Source: Pontibaca methylaminivorans (GTDB lineage Bacteria > Pseudomonadota > Alphaproteobacteria > Rhodobacterales > Rhodobacteraceae). From it: a DNA stretch of 64,000 nt. Below the pieces are notes generated by a model. The model made no database searches, was not told the origin of the DNA, and saw only the letters and a program-made list of their open reading frames with translations. The position numbers and the translations under genes are program-made. The DNA lies in the NCBI RefSeq assembly GCF_900156525.1, contig NZ_FTPS01000001.1:682001-746000 (forward strand), written 5' to 3'. This document shows, piece by piece, positions 7,132-15,900 of this stretch (the stretch's first letter is position 1; every line of letters begins with the position of its first letter).

Positions 7132-9489
7132 CTAGAACGGCACGTCCTCGCCTGCGCTCACATACCGCGCGACGACCTTCTTCGGCCCCGCCTTCTCGAA
7201 ATCGACCGAGAGCTTGTCGCCCTCGATCGCGGTGATCGGGCCATAGCCGAACTTCTGGTGAAACACCCGCTGCCCGACGACGAAGCTCCCCGCGGCCTCG
7301 AGGTCGAGCACCTGCCGTGCCCCCGGAGCATCGGCGCCGCCACGCACCTGCAGGCGCTGCTGCAGGCGCCGCCAGCCGGGCGAGTTGTACCCATCGGCCT
7401 GCGCCGCGCGATCGTCCAGGTCATGCTCCTGCGCCGGAGCGGTGTGCCCGGCCCCGACCCCGTGGCCTCCGTAAAGCCCGGGCGGTGTCAGCACCTCCAC
7501 ATGGGCCTCGGGCAGTTCGTCGATGAAGCGCGAGGGCATGGACGACTGCCACTGTCCGAAGACGCGGCGATTGCCGGCAAAGCTGATGGTGCAAAGTTCG
7601 CGCGCCCGGGTGATGCCGACATAGGCAAGGCGGCGCTCTTCCTCGAGCCCGGGAATGCCGCTTTCGTCCATGCTGCGCTGGCTCGGAAACAGCCCGTCCT
7701 CCCAGCCCGGCAGGAACACCGCCGGAAATTCGAGCCCCTTGGCCGCGTGCAGCGTCATGATCGAGACCCGCGCGGCGCCGTCGTTCTGGTCGTTGTCCAT
7801 GACCAGACTCACATGTTCCAGAAAGCCCTGCAGGTTTTCGAAGGCATCAAGCTGGTTCACCAGTTCCTTGAGGTTCTCGAGCCGCCCCGGCGCATCCGGC
7901 GACTTGTCGTTCTGCCACATCTCCGTATAGCCGGATTCGTCGAGGATGATGCCGGCAAGCTCCATATGCCCGGGCTCCCCCTCTCCGGCCATGCGCCCCC
8001 AGCGGGCAATATCGGCCGCGAGCCGCCCGAGCGCCGCGCTGCCCTTGCCCTTGATCATGCCCTGTTCGACCGCGATGCGCGCGCCCTCGAGCAGCGGCAC
8101 GTTGTGCTCGCGGGCGATGCCGCGGATCACCTGCCGGGCCTTGTCGCCCAGCCCGCGCTTCGGGGTGTTCACGATCCGCTCGAAGGCAAGGTCGTCCGCC
8201 GGGCTCATGACGATGCGGAAATAGGCCATGGCATCGCGGATCTCGAGCCGCTCGTAGAAGCGCGGGCCGCCGATCACGCGATATGGCAGACCGGTGGTCA
8301 GGAAACGATCCTCGAAGGCGCGCATCTGGTGGCTTGCCCGCACGAGAATGGCGATCTCGTCAAGGTCGAAGGGACGCATCCCGCGGGTGCCGCCCTGCAT
8401 CGATTCGATTTCCTCGCCGATCCAGCGCGCCTCCTCCTCGCCGTCCCAATGGCCGATCAGACGCAGCCGCTCGCCCGAGTCGAGTTCGGTCCAGAGCGTC
8501 TTGCCAAGCCGGGACTGGTTGCCGGCGATGACCGCGCTCGCGGCGGCGAGGATATGCGGCGTGCTGCGGTAGTTCTGTTCGAGCCGCACCACCCTCGCAC
8601 CCGGGAAATCCTTTTCGAACCGCAGGATGTTGCCCACCTCGGCGCCGCGCCAGCCATAGATGGACTGGTCGTCGTCACCGACGCAGCAGATGTTGTGATG
8701 CCCCCCCGCCAGCAGGCGCAGCCAGAGATACTGCGCGATGTTGGTGTCCTGATATTCGTCCACCAGTATATAGCGGAACCGGCGGCGATACTGTTCGAGC
8801 AGATCCTCATGGGTCTGAAAGATCGTCACCATGTGCAGCAGCAGGTCACCGAAATCGACTGCGTTCAGTTCGCGCAGGCGCGCCTGATACTGCGCATAGA
8901 GTTCGGGCCCGTGCCGGTTGAAGGCGCCGGCATCGGCGGCGGGCACCTTGTCCGGCGTGCAGGCGCGGTTCTTCCACGCGTCGATGATCCCGGCCAGATG
9001 CCGCGCGGGCCAGCGCTTTTCGTCGAACCCCGCCGCCTGCACCAGCTGGCGCAGCAGGCGCAGCTGGTCATCGGTATCGAGGATCGTGAAATTCGGCTTC
9101 AGCCCGACGAGTTCCGCATGACGCCGCAGCAGCCGGACACAGATCGCGTGAAACGTCCCGAGCCAGGGCATGCCCTCGACACCGTGGCCCAGCATCTCGG
9201 CGACGCGCTCCTTCATCTCGCGCGCGGCCTTGTTGGTGAAGGTCACGGCCAGGATTTCACCGGGACGCGCGCCCCCGGTGTTCAGCAGATGCACGATGCG
9301 CGCGGTCAGGGCGCGGGTCTTTCCCGTACCGGCCCCCGCGAGCATCAGCACCGGCCCCTCGAGCGTCTCGACCGCCTCGCGCTGCGCCGGGTTCAGCTGG
9401 TCAAGATAGGGCGCGGCCCGCGCGCCCATGGCCCGGGCGGAGAGCGGCAGGCCCCTGCTGTCTGCGGAATCGTCTGTCTTGTCCACCAT
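7132..9489 (-). CDS. uvrD: ATP-dependent DNA helicase UvrD/PcrA
   Basis: Superfamily 1A 3'-5' helicase for nucleotide-excision and mismatch repair; 785 aa, slightly long for the family. Visible motifs in order: Walker A AGAGTGKT at residues 51-58, DEYQDT (motif II), GDDDQSIYGWRGAE (motif III), QNYRST (motif IV) and TLHAAKGLEF (motif V), then GITRARE (motif VI). The C-terminal ~60 residues carry the Tudor-like FGYGPITAIEG segment typical of PcrA/UvrD. It is transcribed alone, convergent with the sRNA locus. Confidence 0.96.
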   Translation of the reverse strand: MVDKTDDSADSRGLPLSARAMGARAAPYLDQLNPAQREAVETLEGPVLMLAGAGTGKTRALTARIVHLLNTGGARPGEILAVTFTNKAAREMKERVAEMLGHGVEGMPWLGTFHAICVRLLRRHAELVGLKPNFTILDTDDQLRLLRQLVQAAGFDEKRWPARHLAGIIDAWKNRACTPDKVPAADAGAFNRHGPELYAQYQARLRELNAVDFGDLLLHMVTIFQTHEDLLEQYRRRFRYILVDEYQDTNIAQYLWLRLLAGGHHNICCVGDDDQSIYGWRGAEVGNILRFEKDFPGARVVRLEQNYRSTPHILAAASAVIAGNQSRLGKTLWTELDSGERLRLIGHWDGEEEARWIGEEIESMQGGTRGMRPFDLDEIAILVRASHQMRAFEDRFLTTGLPYRVIGGPRFYERLEIRDAMAYFRIVMSPADDLAFERIVNTPKRGLGDKARQVIRGIAREHNVPLLEGARIAVEQGMIKGKGSAALGRLAADIARWGRMAGEGEPGHMELAGIILDESGYTEMWQNDKSPDAPGRLENLKELVNQLDAFENLQGFLEHVSLVMDNDQNDGAARVSIMTLHAAKGLEFPAVFLPGWEDGLFPSQRSMDESGIPGLEEERRLAYVGITRARELCTISFAGNRRVFGQWQSSMPSRFIDELPEAHVEVLTPPGLYGGHGVGAGHTAPAQEHDLDDRAAQADGYNSPGWRRLQQRLQVRGGADAPGARQVLDLEAAGSFVVGQRVFHQKFGYGPITAIEGDKLSVDFEKAGPKKVVARYVSAGEDVPF

Positions 9490-9649
9490 GGTCGGGAACC
9501 TAATATGCCGGACCGCCGAAGGAAAGACGTGTTCGGCCTATGTTCCGCCGCCATGGCATATTCCCGCGCCGTTCCCCGCCGGCCCCGTGTTTCGGCCTTT
9601 CGGGTTTTTCCATTTTAAATCAACCGGATTCCGGCCCTGCGCAAGATTG

Positions 9650-9678
9650 TTGTTTTCACCGCGGAACTGCCGTAAACA
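9650..9678 (+). promoter_or_regulatory. Candidate pyc promoter
   Basis: TTGTTT (9650-9655), a 17-bp spacer and TAAACA (9673-9678) lie ~80 bp before the pyc start in the uvrD-pyc divergent gap. Match quality is moderate. Confidence 0.35.
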
Positions 9679-9755
9679 ACTTGCTGCCGGCCGACGGGCG
9701 ATTTACGTCATCTCCCAAACATCCTAGAACCCTGCCAAATCCTGGGGGAGCATTC

Positions 9756-12700
9756 ATGCCAGAATTCAAGAAAATCCTGATCGCCAACCGCGGCGAGATC
9801 GCCATCCGCGTCATGCGGGCCGTCAACGAGATGGGCAAGCGCACCGTCGCGGTCTATGCCGAGGAAGACAAGCTGGGGCTGCACCGCTTCAAGGCGGACG
9901 AAGCCTATCGCATCGGCGAGGGACTCGGCCCCGTGGCCGCCTATCTGTCGATTCCCGAGGTGATCCGCGTCGCCAAGGAAAGCGGCGCCGACGCGATCCA
10001 CCCGGGTTACGGGCTGTTGTCGGAAAACCCCGAATTCGTGGATGCCTGCGCCAAGAACGGAATCACCTTCATCGGCCCCCGCGCCGAAACCATGCGCGCC
10101 CTTGGCGACAAGGCCAGCGCCCGGCGCGTGGCGATCGAGGCCGGTGTGCCGGTGATCCCGGCGACCGAGGTTCTGGGCGACGACATGGACCTGATTCGCG
10201 CCCAGGCGGCCGAGATCGGCTATCCCCTGATGCTCAAGGCGTCCTGGGGCGGCGGCGGCCGCGGGATGCGGCCGATCATGGACGAATCCGAACTCGAGAC
10301 CAAGGTCCGGGAGGGCCGGCGCGAGGCCGAGGCCGCCTTCGGCAACGGCGAGGGCTATCTTGAAAAGATGATCACCCGCGCCCGCCACGTCGAGGTTCAG
10401 ATCCTCGGCGACCGCCAGGGCAACATCTATCACCTGTTTGAGCGCGACTGCTCGGTGCAGCGCCGCAACCAGAAGGTGGTCGAGCGCGCCCCGGCCCCCT
10501 ACCTGACCGAAGAACAGCGCGCCGAGGTCTGCGAACTTGGCCGCAAGATCTGCGCCGCGGTGAATTACGAATGCGCCGGCACGGTCGAGTTCCTGATGGA
10601 CATGGACACCGGCACGTTCCACTTCATCGAGGTGAACCCCCGCGTCCAGGTCGAACATACCGTCACCGAGGAAGTGACCGGCATCGACATCGTGCGCGCC
10701 CAGATCCTGATCGCCGAGGGCAAGACCCTCGCCGAGGCGACCGGCAAGGCGTCCCAGGCCGACATCCGGCTGAACGGCCACGCGCTGCAGACCCGCGTCA
10801 CCACCGAGGATCCGCAGAACAACTTCATTCCCGATTACGGCCGCCTGACCGCCTATCGCAGCGCGACCGGCATGGGGATCCGCCTTGATGGCGGCACCGC
10901 CTATGCCGGCGGCGTGATCACGCGCTATTACGACAGCCTGCTGACCAAGGTCACCGCCTGGGCGCCGACCCCCGAGATGGCGATCGCCCGCATGGACCGC
11001 GCGCTGCGCGAGTTCCGCATCCGCGGGGTGTCGACCAACATCGCCTTTGTCGAGAACCTGCTGAAGCACCCGACCTTCCTCAGCAACGAATACACCACCA
11101 AGTTCATCGACGAGACGCCCGAGCTGTTCCAGTTCTCGGCCCGCAAGGACCGCGGCACCAAGGTGCTGAACTATCTCGCCGACATCATCGTGAACGGCCA
11201 CCCCGAAACCAAGGGCCGCGTGCGGCCCTGTTCGGAGGTGGCCGAGCCGCGCCCGCCCGCACAGCGGGGCGAGCCGCAGATGGGCACGCGCAACCTGCTT
11301 GAACAGAAGGGGCCGCAGGCGGTCGCAGACTGGATGTCGGCGCAGCGCCAGGTTCTGGTCACCGACACCTCCATGCGCGATGCGCACCAGTCGCTGCTGG
11401 CGACGCGGATGCGCAGCATCGACATGATCCGGGTGGCCCCCGCCTATGCGGCGAACCTGCCCAACCTGTTCTCGATGGAGTGCTGGGGCGGCGCCACTTT
11501 CGACGTGGCCTATCGCTTCCTCCAGGAATGTCCGTGGCAGCGCCTGCGCGACCTGCGCGAGGCGATGCCGAACCTGATGACCCAGATGCTGCTGCGCGGC
11601 AGCAACGCGGTCGGCTACACCAACTATCCCGACAACGTGGTGCAGGAATTCGTGCGCCAGGCGGCCACCAGCGGCATCGACCTGTTCCGCGTCTTCGACA
11701 GCCTGAACTGGGTCGAGAACATGCGCGTCGCCATGGATGCGGTGCTGGAACAGAACAAGCTGCTCGAGGGGGCGGTGTGCTATACCGGCGACGTGCTCGA
11801 TCCCGACCGCGCCAAGTATGACCTGAAATACTACGTCGCGCGCGGCCGCGAACTGCGCGAGGCAGGGGCCCATATCCTCGGCCTGAAGGACATGGCCGGG
11901 CTGCTGAAGCCCCATGCCGCCAAGGTGCTGATCCGCACCCTGAAGGAAGAGGTCGGCCTGCCGATCCATCTGCACATGCACGATACTGCCGGGGTCGGCA
12001 TCGCGACCTATCTCGCCGCCGCCGAAGCGGGGGTCGATGCGGTCGATTGCGCCATGGACGCGCTCTCGGGCAACACCGCGCAGCCGACGCTCGGCTCGCT
12101 GGTCGAGGCCCTGCGCCACACCGACCGCGACACCGGGCTCGACATCACCGCGATCCGCGAGATCTCGGACTACTGGGAAGCGGTGCGCGGCCAGTATGCC
12201 GCCTTTGAGACCGGGCTGCAGTCGCCCTCTTCCGAGGTCTACCTGCACGAGATGCCGGGCGGCCAGTTCACCAACCTCAAGGCGCAGGCGCGCAGCCTCG
12301 GGCTCGAGGAACGCTGGCCCGAGATCGCCCGCACCTATGCGGACGTGAACCAGATGTTCGGCGATATCGTGAAGGTCACGCCGAGCTCGAAAGTCGTCGG
12401 CGACATGGCGCTGATGATGGTGAGCCAGGGGCTGACGCGCGAGCAGATCGAGGATCCCAAGGTGGATGTCTCCTTCCCCGATTCGGTCATCGACATGATG
12501 CGCGGCAATCTCGGCCAGCCGCCGGGTGGTTTCCCCGAAATGATCGTCAAGCGGGTGCTCAAGGGTGAAAAGCCCAATACCGACCGCCCCGGCAAGCACC
12601 TGCAGCCGGCTAACCTGGAGGCCCTGCGCGCCGAAGCCAGCGAAAAGCTGGGCGGGCAGGAGATTGACGACGAGGATCTGAACGGCTACATCATGTATCC

Positions 12701-13232
12701 GAAGGTGTTCGTCGACTACATGGAGCGGCACGAGCAATATGGTCCGGTGCGCAGCCTGCCGACCCGCGCCTTCTTCTACGGGATGGACCCGGGCCAGGAG
12801 ATTTCGGCCGAGATCGACCCCGGAAAGACGCTGGAAATCCGCTACCAGGCGCTGGGCGAGACCGACGAGAACGGCGAAGTCCGCGTGTTCTTCGAACTGA
12901 ACGGCCAGCCGCGGGTGATTCGTGTCGCCGACCACAAGGTGAAGGCAACGGCGGCTGCCCAGCCCAAGGCCGATCCGAACAACCCGGGCCATATCGGCGC
13001 GCCCATGCCGGGTGTCGTCGCCACGGTCGCGGTGGCCGCCGGGCAGGAGGTCATGGAAGGACAGCTTCTGCTGACCATCGAGGCCATGAAGATGGAAACC
13101 GGCCTGCACGCCGAGGCCGCGGGAACGGTCCGGGCCGTCCATGTGAGCCCCGGCACCCAGATCGACGCCAAGGATCTGCTGGTCGAGCTCGACACCACCA
13201 CGGGCGCCGGCAAGGACAGCGAAAAGGCGTGA
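9756..13232 (+). CDS. pyc: Pyruvate carboxylase
   Basis: Biotin enzyme that carboxylates pyruvate to oxaloacetate, the main anaplerotic step. It is 1158 aa, full length for the single-chain form. Order: biotin carboxylase N-domain (KKILIANRGEIAIRVMRA), ATP-grasp with the glycine-rich SWGGGGRGM loop, biotin carboxylase C-domain, carboxyltransferase domain starting near residue 530 (VTDTSMRDAHQSLLATRMR), PYC/OADA domain and the biotinyl domain with EAMKMET, biotin on Lys1112. The ATG at 9756 was chosen over an in-frame start ~72 codons upstream because the conserved N-terminus begins there and GGGGGAG precedes it by 5 nt. Confidence 0.97.
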   Translation: MPEFKKILIANRGEIAIRVMRAVNEMGKRTVAVYAEEDKLGLHRFKADEAYRIGEGLGPVAAYLSIPEVIRVAKESGADAIHPGYGLLSENPEFVDACAKNGITFIGPRAETMRALGDKASARRVAIEAGVPVIPATEVLGDDMDLIRAQAAEIGYPLMLKASWGGGGRGMRPIMDESELETKVREGRREAEAAFGNGEGYLEKMITRARHVEVQILGDRQGNIYHLFERDCSVQRRNQKVVERAPAPYLTEEQRAEVCELGRKICAAVNYECAGTVEFLMDMDTGTFHFIEVNPRVQVEHTVTEEVTGIDIVRAQILIAEGKTLAEATGKASQADIRLNGHALQTRVTTEDPQNNFIPDYGRLTAYRSATGMGIRLDGGTAYAGGVITRYYDSLLTKVTAWAPTPEMAIARMDRALREFRIRGVSTNIAFVENLLKHPTFLSNEYTTKFIDETPELFQFSARKDRGTKVLNYLADIIVNGHPETKGRVRPCSEVAEPRPPAQRGEPQMGTRNLLEQKGPQAVADWMSAQRQVLVTDTSMRDAHQSLLATRMRSIDMIRVAPAYAANLPNLFSMECWGGATFDVAYRFLQECPWQRLRDLREAMPNLMTQMLLRGSNAVGYTNYPDNVVQEFVRQAATSGIDLFRVFDSLNWVENMRVAMDAVLEQNKLLEGAVCYTGDVLDPDRAKYDLKYYVARGRELREAGAHILGLKDMAGLLKPHAAKVLIRTLKEEVGLPIHLHMHDTAGVGIATYLAAAEAGVDAVDCAMDALSGNTAQPTLGSLVEALRHTDRDTGLDITAIREISDYWEAVRGQYAAFETGLQSPSSEVYLHEMPGGQFTNLKAQARSLGLEERWPEIARTYADVNQMFGDIVKVTPSSKVVGDMALMMVSQGLTREQIEDPKVDVSFPDSVIDMMRGNLGQPPGGFPEMIVKRVLKGEKPNTDRPGKHLQPANLEALRAEASEKLGGQEIDDEDLNGYIMYPKVFVDYMERHEQYGPVRSLPTRAFFYGMDPGQEISAEIDPGKTLEIRYQALGETDENGEVRVFFELNGQPRVIRVADHKVKATAAAQPKADPNNPGHIGAPMPGVVATVAVAAGQEVMEGQLLLTIEAMKMETGLHAEAAGTVRAVHVSPGTQIDAKDLLVELDTTTGAGKDSEKA

Positions 13233-13260
13233 ACCAGACGGCGCCGCGGCCGTATCACCG

Positions 13261-13300
13261 GTGGAAAACCGACGCCCCGCCACGGGACTGAATTTTCCAC
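13261..13300 (+). terminator. Hairpin after pyc
   Basis: GTGGAAAA (13261-13268) and TTTTCCAC (13293-13300) are perfect inverted repeats just after the pyc stop. There is no following T-run, but the right arm is itself T-rich, so it may terminate or stabilise the pyc mRNA. Confidence 0.4.
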
Positions 13301-13329
13301 TTGCGGTTCGCGGCGCTTGTTTATATCTG
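13301..13329 (+). promoter_or_regulatory. Promoter of tRNA-Gly
   Basis: TTGCGG (13301-13306), 17 bp, then TATCTG (13324-13329), 16 bp before the mature tRNA 5' end. Position and spacing fit a stable-RNA promoter. Confidence 0.5.
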
Positions 13330-13345
13330 ACGGCACATAAGGAGC

Positions 13346-13420
13346 GCGGGCGTAGCTCAGGGGTAGAGCATTACCTTGCCAAGGTAAGGGTCGTGAGTTC
13401 GAATCTCATCGCCCGCTCCA
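13346..13420 (+). tRNA. tRNA-Gly (GCC)
   Basis: 75-nt cloverleaf with encoded CCA. The acceptor stem GCGGGCG pairs with CGCCCGC. The anticodon stem TTACC/GGTAA encloses TTGCCAA, anticodon GCC at 13378-13380. The T-arm contains GTTCGAAT. Reads the frequent glycine codons GGC and GGT. Confidence 0.97.
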
Positions 13421-13466
13421 GATTTCCGCAGACAGATCAGATGTTTCGGAATGCCGGCTTCCGGCA

Positions 13467-13495
13467 GCAAGGGCGCCCCGCGGGGCGCCCTGTTG
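13467..13495. terminator. GC-rich hairpin downstream of tRNA-Gly
   Basis: GGGCGCCCCG (13471-13480) is followed directly by its reverse complement CGGGGCGCCC (13481-13490), flanked by GCAA and TTGC. It sits between tRNA-Gly and the convergent GntR gene and can act in both directions, although the T-tract is poor. Confidence 0.5.
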
Positions 13496-13551
13496 CGTTG
13501 CGCCGCACGGCACGTCCCCCCGTTCGCCGCCCCGCCCCCACGGGGCCTGTG

Positions 13552-14217
13552 TCACCCGGTCAGCATCCGCAGCCCCTGGATCACGTCGGCCCGCACCGCA
13601 AGGCGCAGCCCCGGCTCGTCCCCCGCTTTCAGCGCGGCGACGATATGGCGATGATAGCGCGGCGCATCGTTGCGGCGCAGGCGCTCGTAAAGCGCGCGCA
13701 TGCTGGGGCCGAGCTGCAGCCAGACCGTCTCGGCCACGGCCAGCATGGCCGGCGCCTGCGCGCGCAGATAGAGCGTGCGGTGGAACTCGAGGTTGCTGCG
13801 GGTGAAGCCGACCGCATCGCGGCGCCGCGCCGCATCGGCAACGGTCTGGTCGATCGCGATCATCCGGTCGATCAGCGCGAGATGGGCGCGCGGCAACGCC
13901 CGGCTCGCCAGTTCGACCTCGATCAGGGCACGGAGCGCGGCAAGCTCCTCGATCCGCTCGGCGCCGGGCGCGGGCGTCGAAATCCGCCCCGAGGCCGAAA
14001 GCGTGAGCGCGCCTTCTGCCGCAAGCCGGCGCACGGCCTCGCGCGCGGGAGTCATCGACACCCTGTATCGCCGGCCGATGCCGCGCAGGGTGAACCCCTG
14101 GCCGGGCTCCATCTCGCCCCACATGATCGCCGCGCGCAGATTGCGATAGACGCGCTCATGCGCGGCGAGCCGGCCTTCCGCGCCCCGCACCGGGCCTGCC
14201 GCGCCGTCATCGTTCAT
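13552..14217 (-). CDS. GntR-family (FadR/FCD type) transcriptional regulator
   Basis: 221-aa DNA-binding regulator. Residues ~18-80 form the GntR winged helix (VYRNLRAAIMWGEMEPGQ, then YRVSMTPAREAVRRLAAEG). Residues ~90-215 are an FCD all-helical ligand domain, which usually senses a carboxylic acid through a bound metal. The ligand cannot be read from the sequence. Its ATG overlaps the stop of the upstream metallopeptidase gene by 4 bp (ATGA), so the two are co-translated, but the functional link is unclear. Confidence 0.88.
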   Translation of the reverse strand: MNDDGAAGPVRGAEGRLAAHERVYRNLRAAIMWGEMEPGQGFTLRGIGRRYRVSMTPAREAVRRLAAEGALTLSASGRISTPAPGAERIEELAALRALIEVELASRALPRAHLALIDRMIAIDQTVADAARRRDAVGFTRSNLEFHRTLYLRAQAPAMLAVAETVWLQLGPSMRALYERLRRNDAPRYHRHIVAALKAGDEPGLRLAVRADVIQGLRMLTG

Positions 14218-14906
14218 GATGGCGGCTCGAAACGGTAGCGGTGCAACTCGTGCCCGTTCACGCGCAGCCAGTCGCGCATATGGGCCCAGGGGCCGTGGAT
14301 GCGCTCGACCGCGGCCCAGAAGGCGCGCGAGTGATCCATATGCGCCAGATGCGCGACCTCATGCGCCGCGACATAGCGCAGAACCCCGGGCGGGGCGAAG
14401 ACGAGCCGCCAGGAGAACATCAGCGCGCCCTGCCACGAACAGGATCCCCAGCGCGAGCGCGTGTCGCGCAGCGTGATCCGCCCATAGGGCCGCCCCAGCG
14501 CCGCCGCATAATGGTCCGCGGCCGCGGTCAGCCGCTCGCGCGCCCGTTCCCGCAGCCAAGCCTGGAGCCGCGCCGGCGCCGCTGCTTCGGGAACGGCGAT
14601 CTGCCCGACCCCCGGCACCACGCCCCGGCCGGTGCCTGGCACGATCCGGTGCATTACTCCTTCAACAGGGATTTCGACCCCGATCGCGACCTGGACAAGA
14701 CCGGGCCGCCGCGCAAGGCTGCGCCGGATCCAGTCCTCGCGGCTGCGGGCGAAATCGAGCGCATCGGCCTTTGGCGCGCGCAACGGCAGGGTCAGGGTCA
14801 CCCGCCCGTCGATCCGCGAAACCCGTAGCGTGATGCGCCTTGCCCGGGCCGAACGGCGCAGGGTGATCGGCACCGGCGGAGAGCCCGGCAGAGAGTGTTG
14901 TTCCAT
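14214..14906 (-). CDS. YgjP/SprT-like zinc metallopeptidase (DUF45, M48-related)
   Basis: 230-aa cytoplasmic protein of the DUF45/YgjP family. The zinc motif HEVAH is at residues 182-186, with a distal DHS..FW segment, and the family signature RWGSC is at 152-156 (DTRSRWGSCSWQG). Start ATG at 14906 gives the usual family N-terminus; an in-frame ATG further upstream lies beyond the palindrome at 14922. Substrate is unknown. First gene of a two-gene unit with the GntR regulator, divergent from the FYDLN-type gene. Confidence 0.85.
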   Translation of the reverse strand: MEQHSLPGSPPVPITLRRSARARRITLRVSRIDGRVTLTLPLRAPKADALDFARSREDWIRRSLARRPGLVQVAIGVEIPVEGVMHRIVPGTGRGVVPGVGQIAVPEAAAPARLQAWLRERARERLTAAADHYAAALGRPYGRITLRDTRSRWGSCSWQGALMFSWRLVFAPPGVLRYVAAHEVAHLAHMDHSRAFWAAVERIHGPWAHMRDWLRVNGHELHRYRFEPPS

Positions 14907-14921
14907 GTGCGCTCCTGCGCT

Positions 14922-14938
14922 TGTCAAAGGCTTTGACA
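14922..14938. promoter_or_regulatory. 17-bp palindrome overlapping a -35 element in a divergent promoter
   Basis: TGTCAAAG-G-CTTTGACA is a perfect inverted repeat. The right arm contains TTGACA (14933-14938), a consensus -35 on the plus strand ~70 bp before the FYDLN-type gene; the left arm gives the same hexamer on the minus strand toward the metallopeptidase/GntR pair. It could be the autoregulatory operator of the GntR protein, though its 8+1+8 form is longer than typical FCD sites. Confidence 0.45.
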
Positions 14939-15005
14939 GTCCCAATCTCCTGTGGCACCTGACCGCAATCATCGACACGACTCAAGCATGATCGAGAGGA
15001 TTCCC

Positions 15006-15335
15006 ATGCCCAAGGAAGAATGGGGCGTCAAACGCGTTTGCCCGACCACCGGCAAGCGGTCCTACGATCTGAACCGCGATCCGATCGTCAGCCCCTATAC
15101 CGGCGAGGTGGTGGAACTGGACCTGACAAAGGGCCGCATGATCGCCGCCGACGCCGAAGACGCCGCCACGCTGAAATCCCGCAAGCGGGACACCGACGAC
15201 GAGGACGGCGCGGTTCTGGACGACGAGGACGAGGACAACGTCACCGTCGATCTGGACGACGACCTGCTCGAAGAAGACGATGACGATGTTTCGCTCGACG
15301 ACATCGCCGATGTCGCCAAGGAAGACGACGAATAA
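15006..15335 (+). CDS. TIGR02300/FYDLN-type acidic protein
   Basis: 109-aa protein of a small alphaproteobacterial family. The N-terminal half has the conserved WGVKRVCPTTGKRSYDLNRDP motif; the family's FYDLN reads SYDLN here. The C-terminal half (~residues 60-109) is almost entirely Asp/Glu, for example DDDLLEEDDDDVSLDD. The function of the family is unknown. A zinc-ribbon-like fold is unlikely because only one Cys is present. It lies immediately upstream of tRNA-Ala. Confidence 0.88.
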   Translation: MPKEEWGVKRVCPTTGKRSYDLNRDPIVSPYTGEVVELDLTKGRMIAADAEDAATLKSRKRDTDDEDGAVLDDEDEDNVTVDLDDDLLEEDDDDVSLDDIADVAKEDDE

Positions 15336-15386
15336 GCCGATACGCCCGCGCGGACGGGGGACAGGGGCGGAAAGCGGTTTTTCCTC

Positions 15387-15415
15387 TTGATCCCGCCCGG
15401 GGGAGCCCTTAGAGA
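15387..15415 (+). promoter_or_regulatory. Promoter of tRNA-Ala
   Basis: TTGATC (15387-15392), 17 bp, TAGAGA (15410-15415), 14 bp before the tRNA. Good spacing for a housekeeping promoter. Confidence 0.5.
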
Positions 15416-15429
15416 ACGGCACGGACAAG

Positions 15430-15505
<76 letters not shown>

Positions 15506-15608
15506 ATCCGCATCTGAAAAGCGCCGGGCAGATTTGCCGCTCTTGCCAGAGGATTTGCCTCTGACTAGGCAATTTGTGCCGAAGCGGGCGTTCGGAGCAA
15601 GGCCTTGA

Positions 15609-15737
15609 GGGCCGCGCCCGACCTTGGGAGGGCGCTCGTGGCATCAATGCTGAGAGTGACCGTATCGTGCGCAAACCGTTGGTTCGATGCAGAACGGCGC
15701 CCATGCGCCCTCCCGGGGGGAGGGTCGGGCGCGGCCC
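15609..15737. repeat. Nested long inverted repeat, possible dispersed intergenic element or structured RNA
   Basis: The ~395-bp gap between tRNA-Ala and the next gene has no coding frame of quality. It holds a strong nested inverted repeat: outer arms GGGCCGCGCCCGACC (15609-15623) and its complement (15723-15737), inner arms GGGAGGGCGC (15626-15635) and its complement (15705-15714). The inner ~70 nt also has a GCATC/GATGC pair. A CCCGGG-CAAG-CCCCGGG hairpin follows at once, and a TGACCGGTCA palindrome lies at 15760. The shape suggests a MITE-like or REP-like element; no second copy was seen in the window. Confidence 0.6.
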
Positions 15738-15900
15738 GGGCAAGCCCCGGGCGAGGCGGTGACCGGTCATCGTGATCTTTGCCAATCTTTGAAACGCACA
15801 GCCGGGTGCTGTTTTTCCTGTGACGGTTCATGCTGCTGCGGTCCGCGCTTCAGGCGCGCCTGACGGCCGCGCAGCCCCCTGTCAGACCCGAGGAAGGCCC

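Noticed and set aside
9708-13283. 1191-codon minus-strand open frame opposite pyc
   Set aside because: Mirror of the pyruvate carboxylase codon bias; no domain features.
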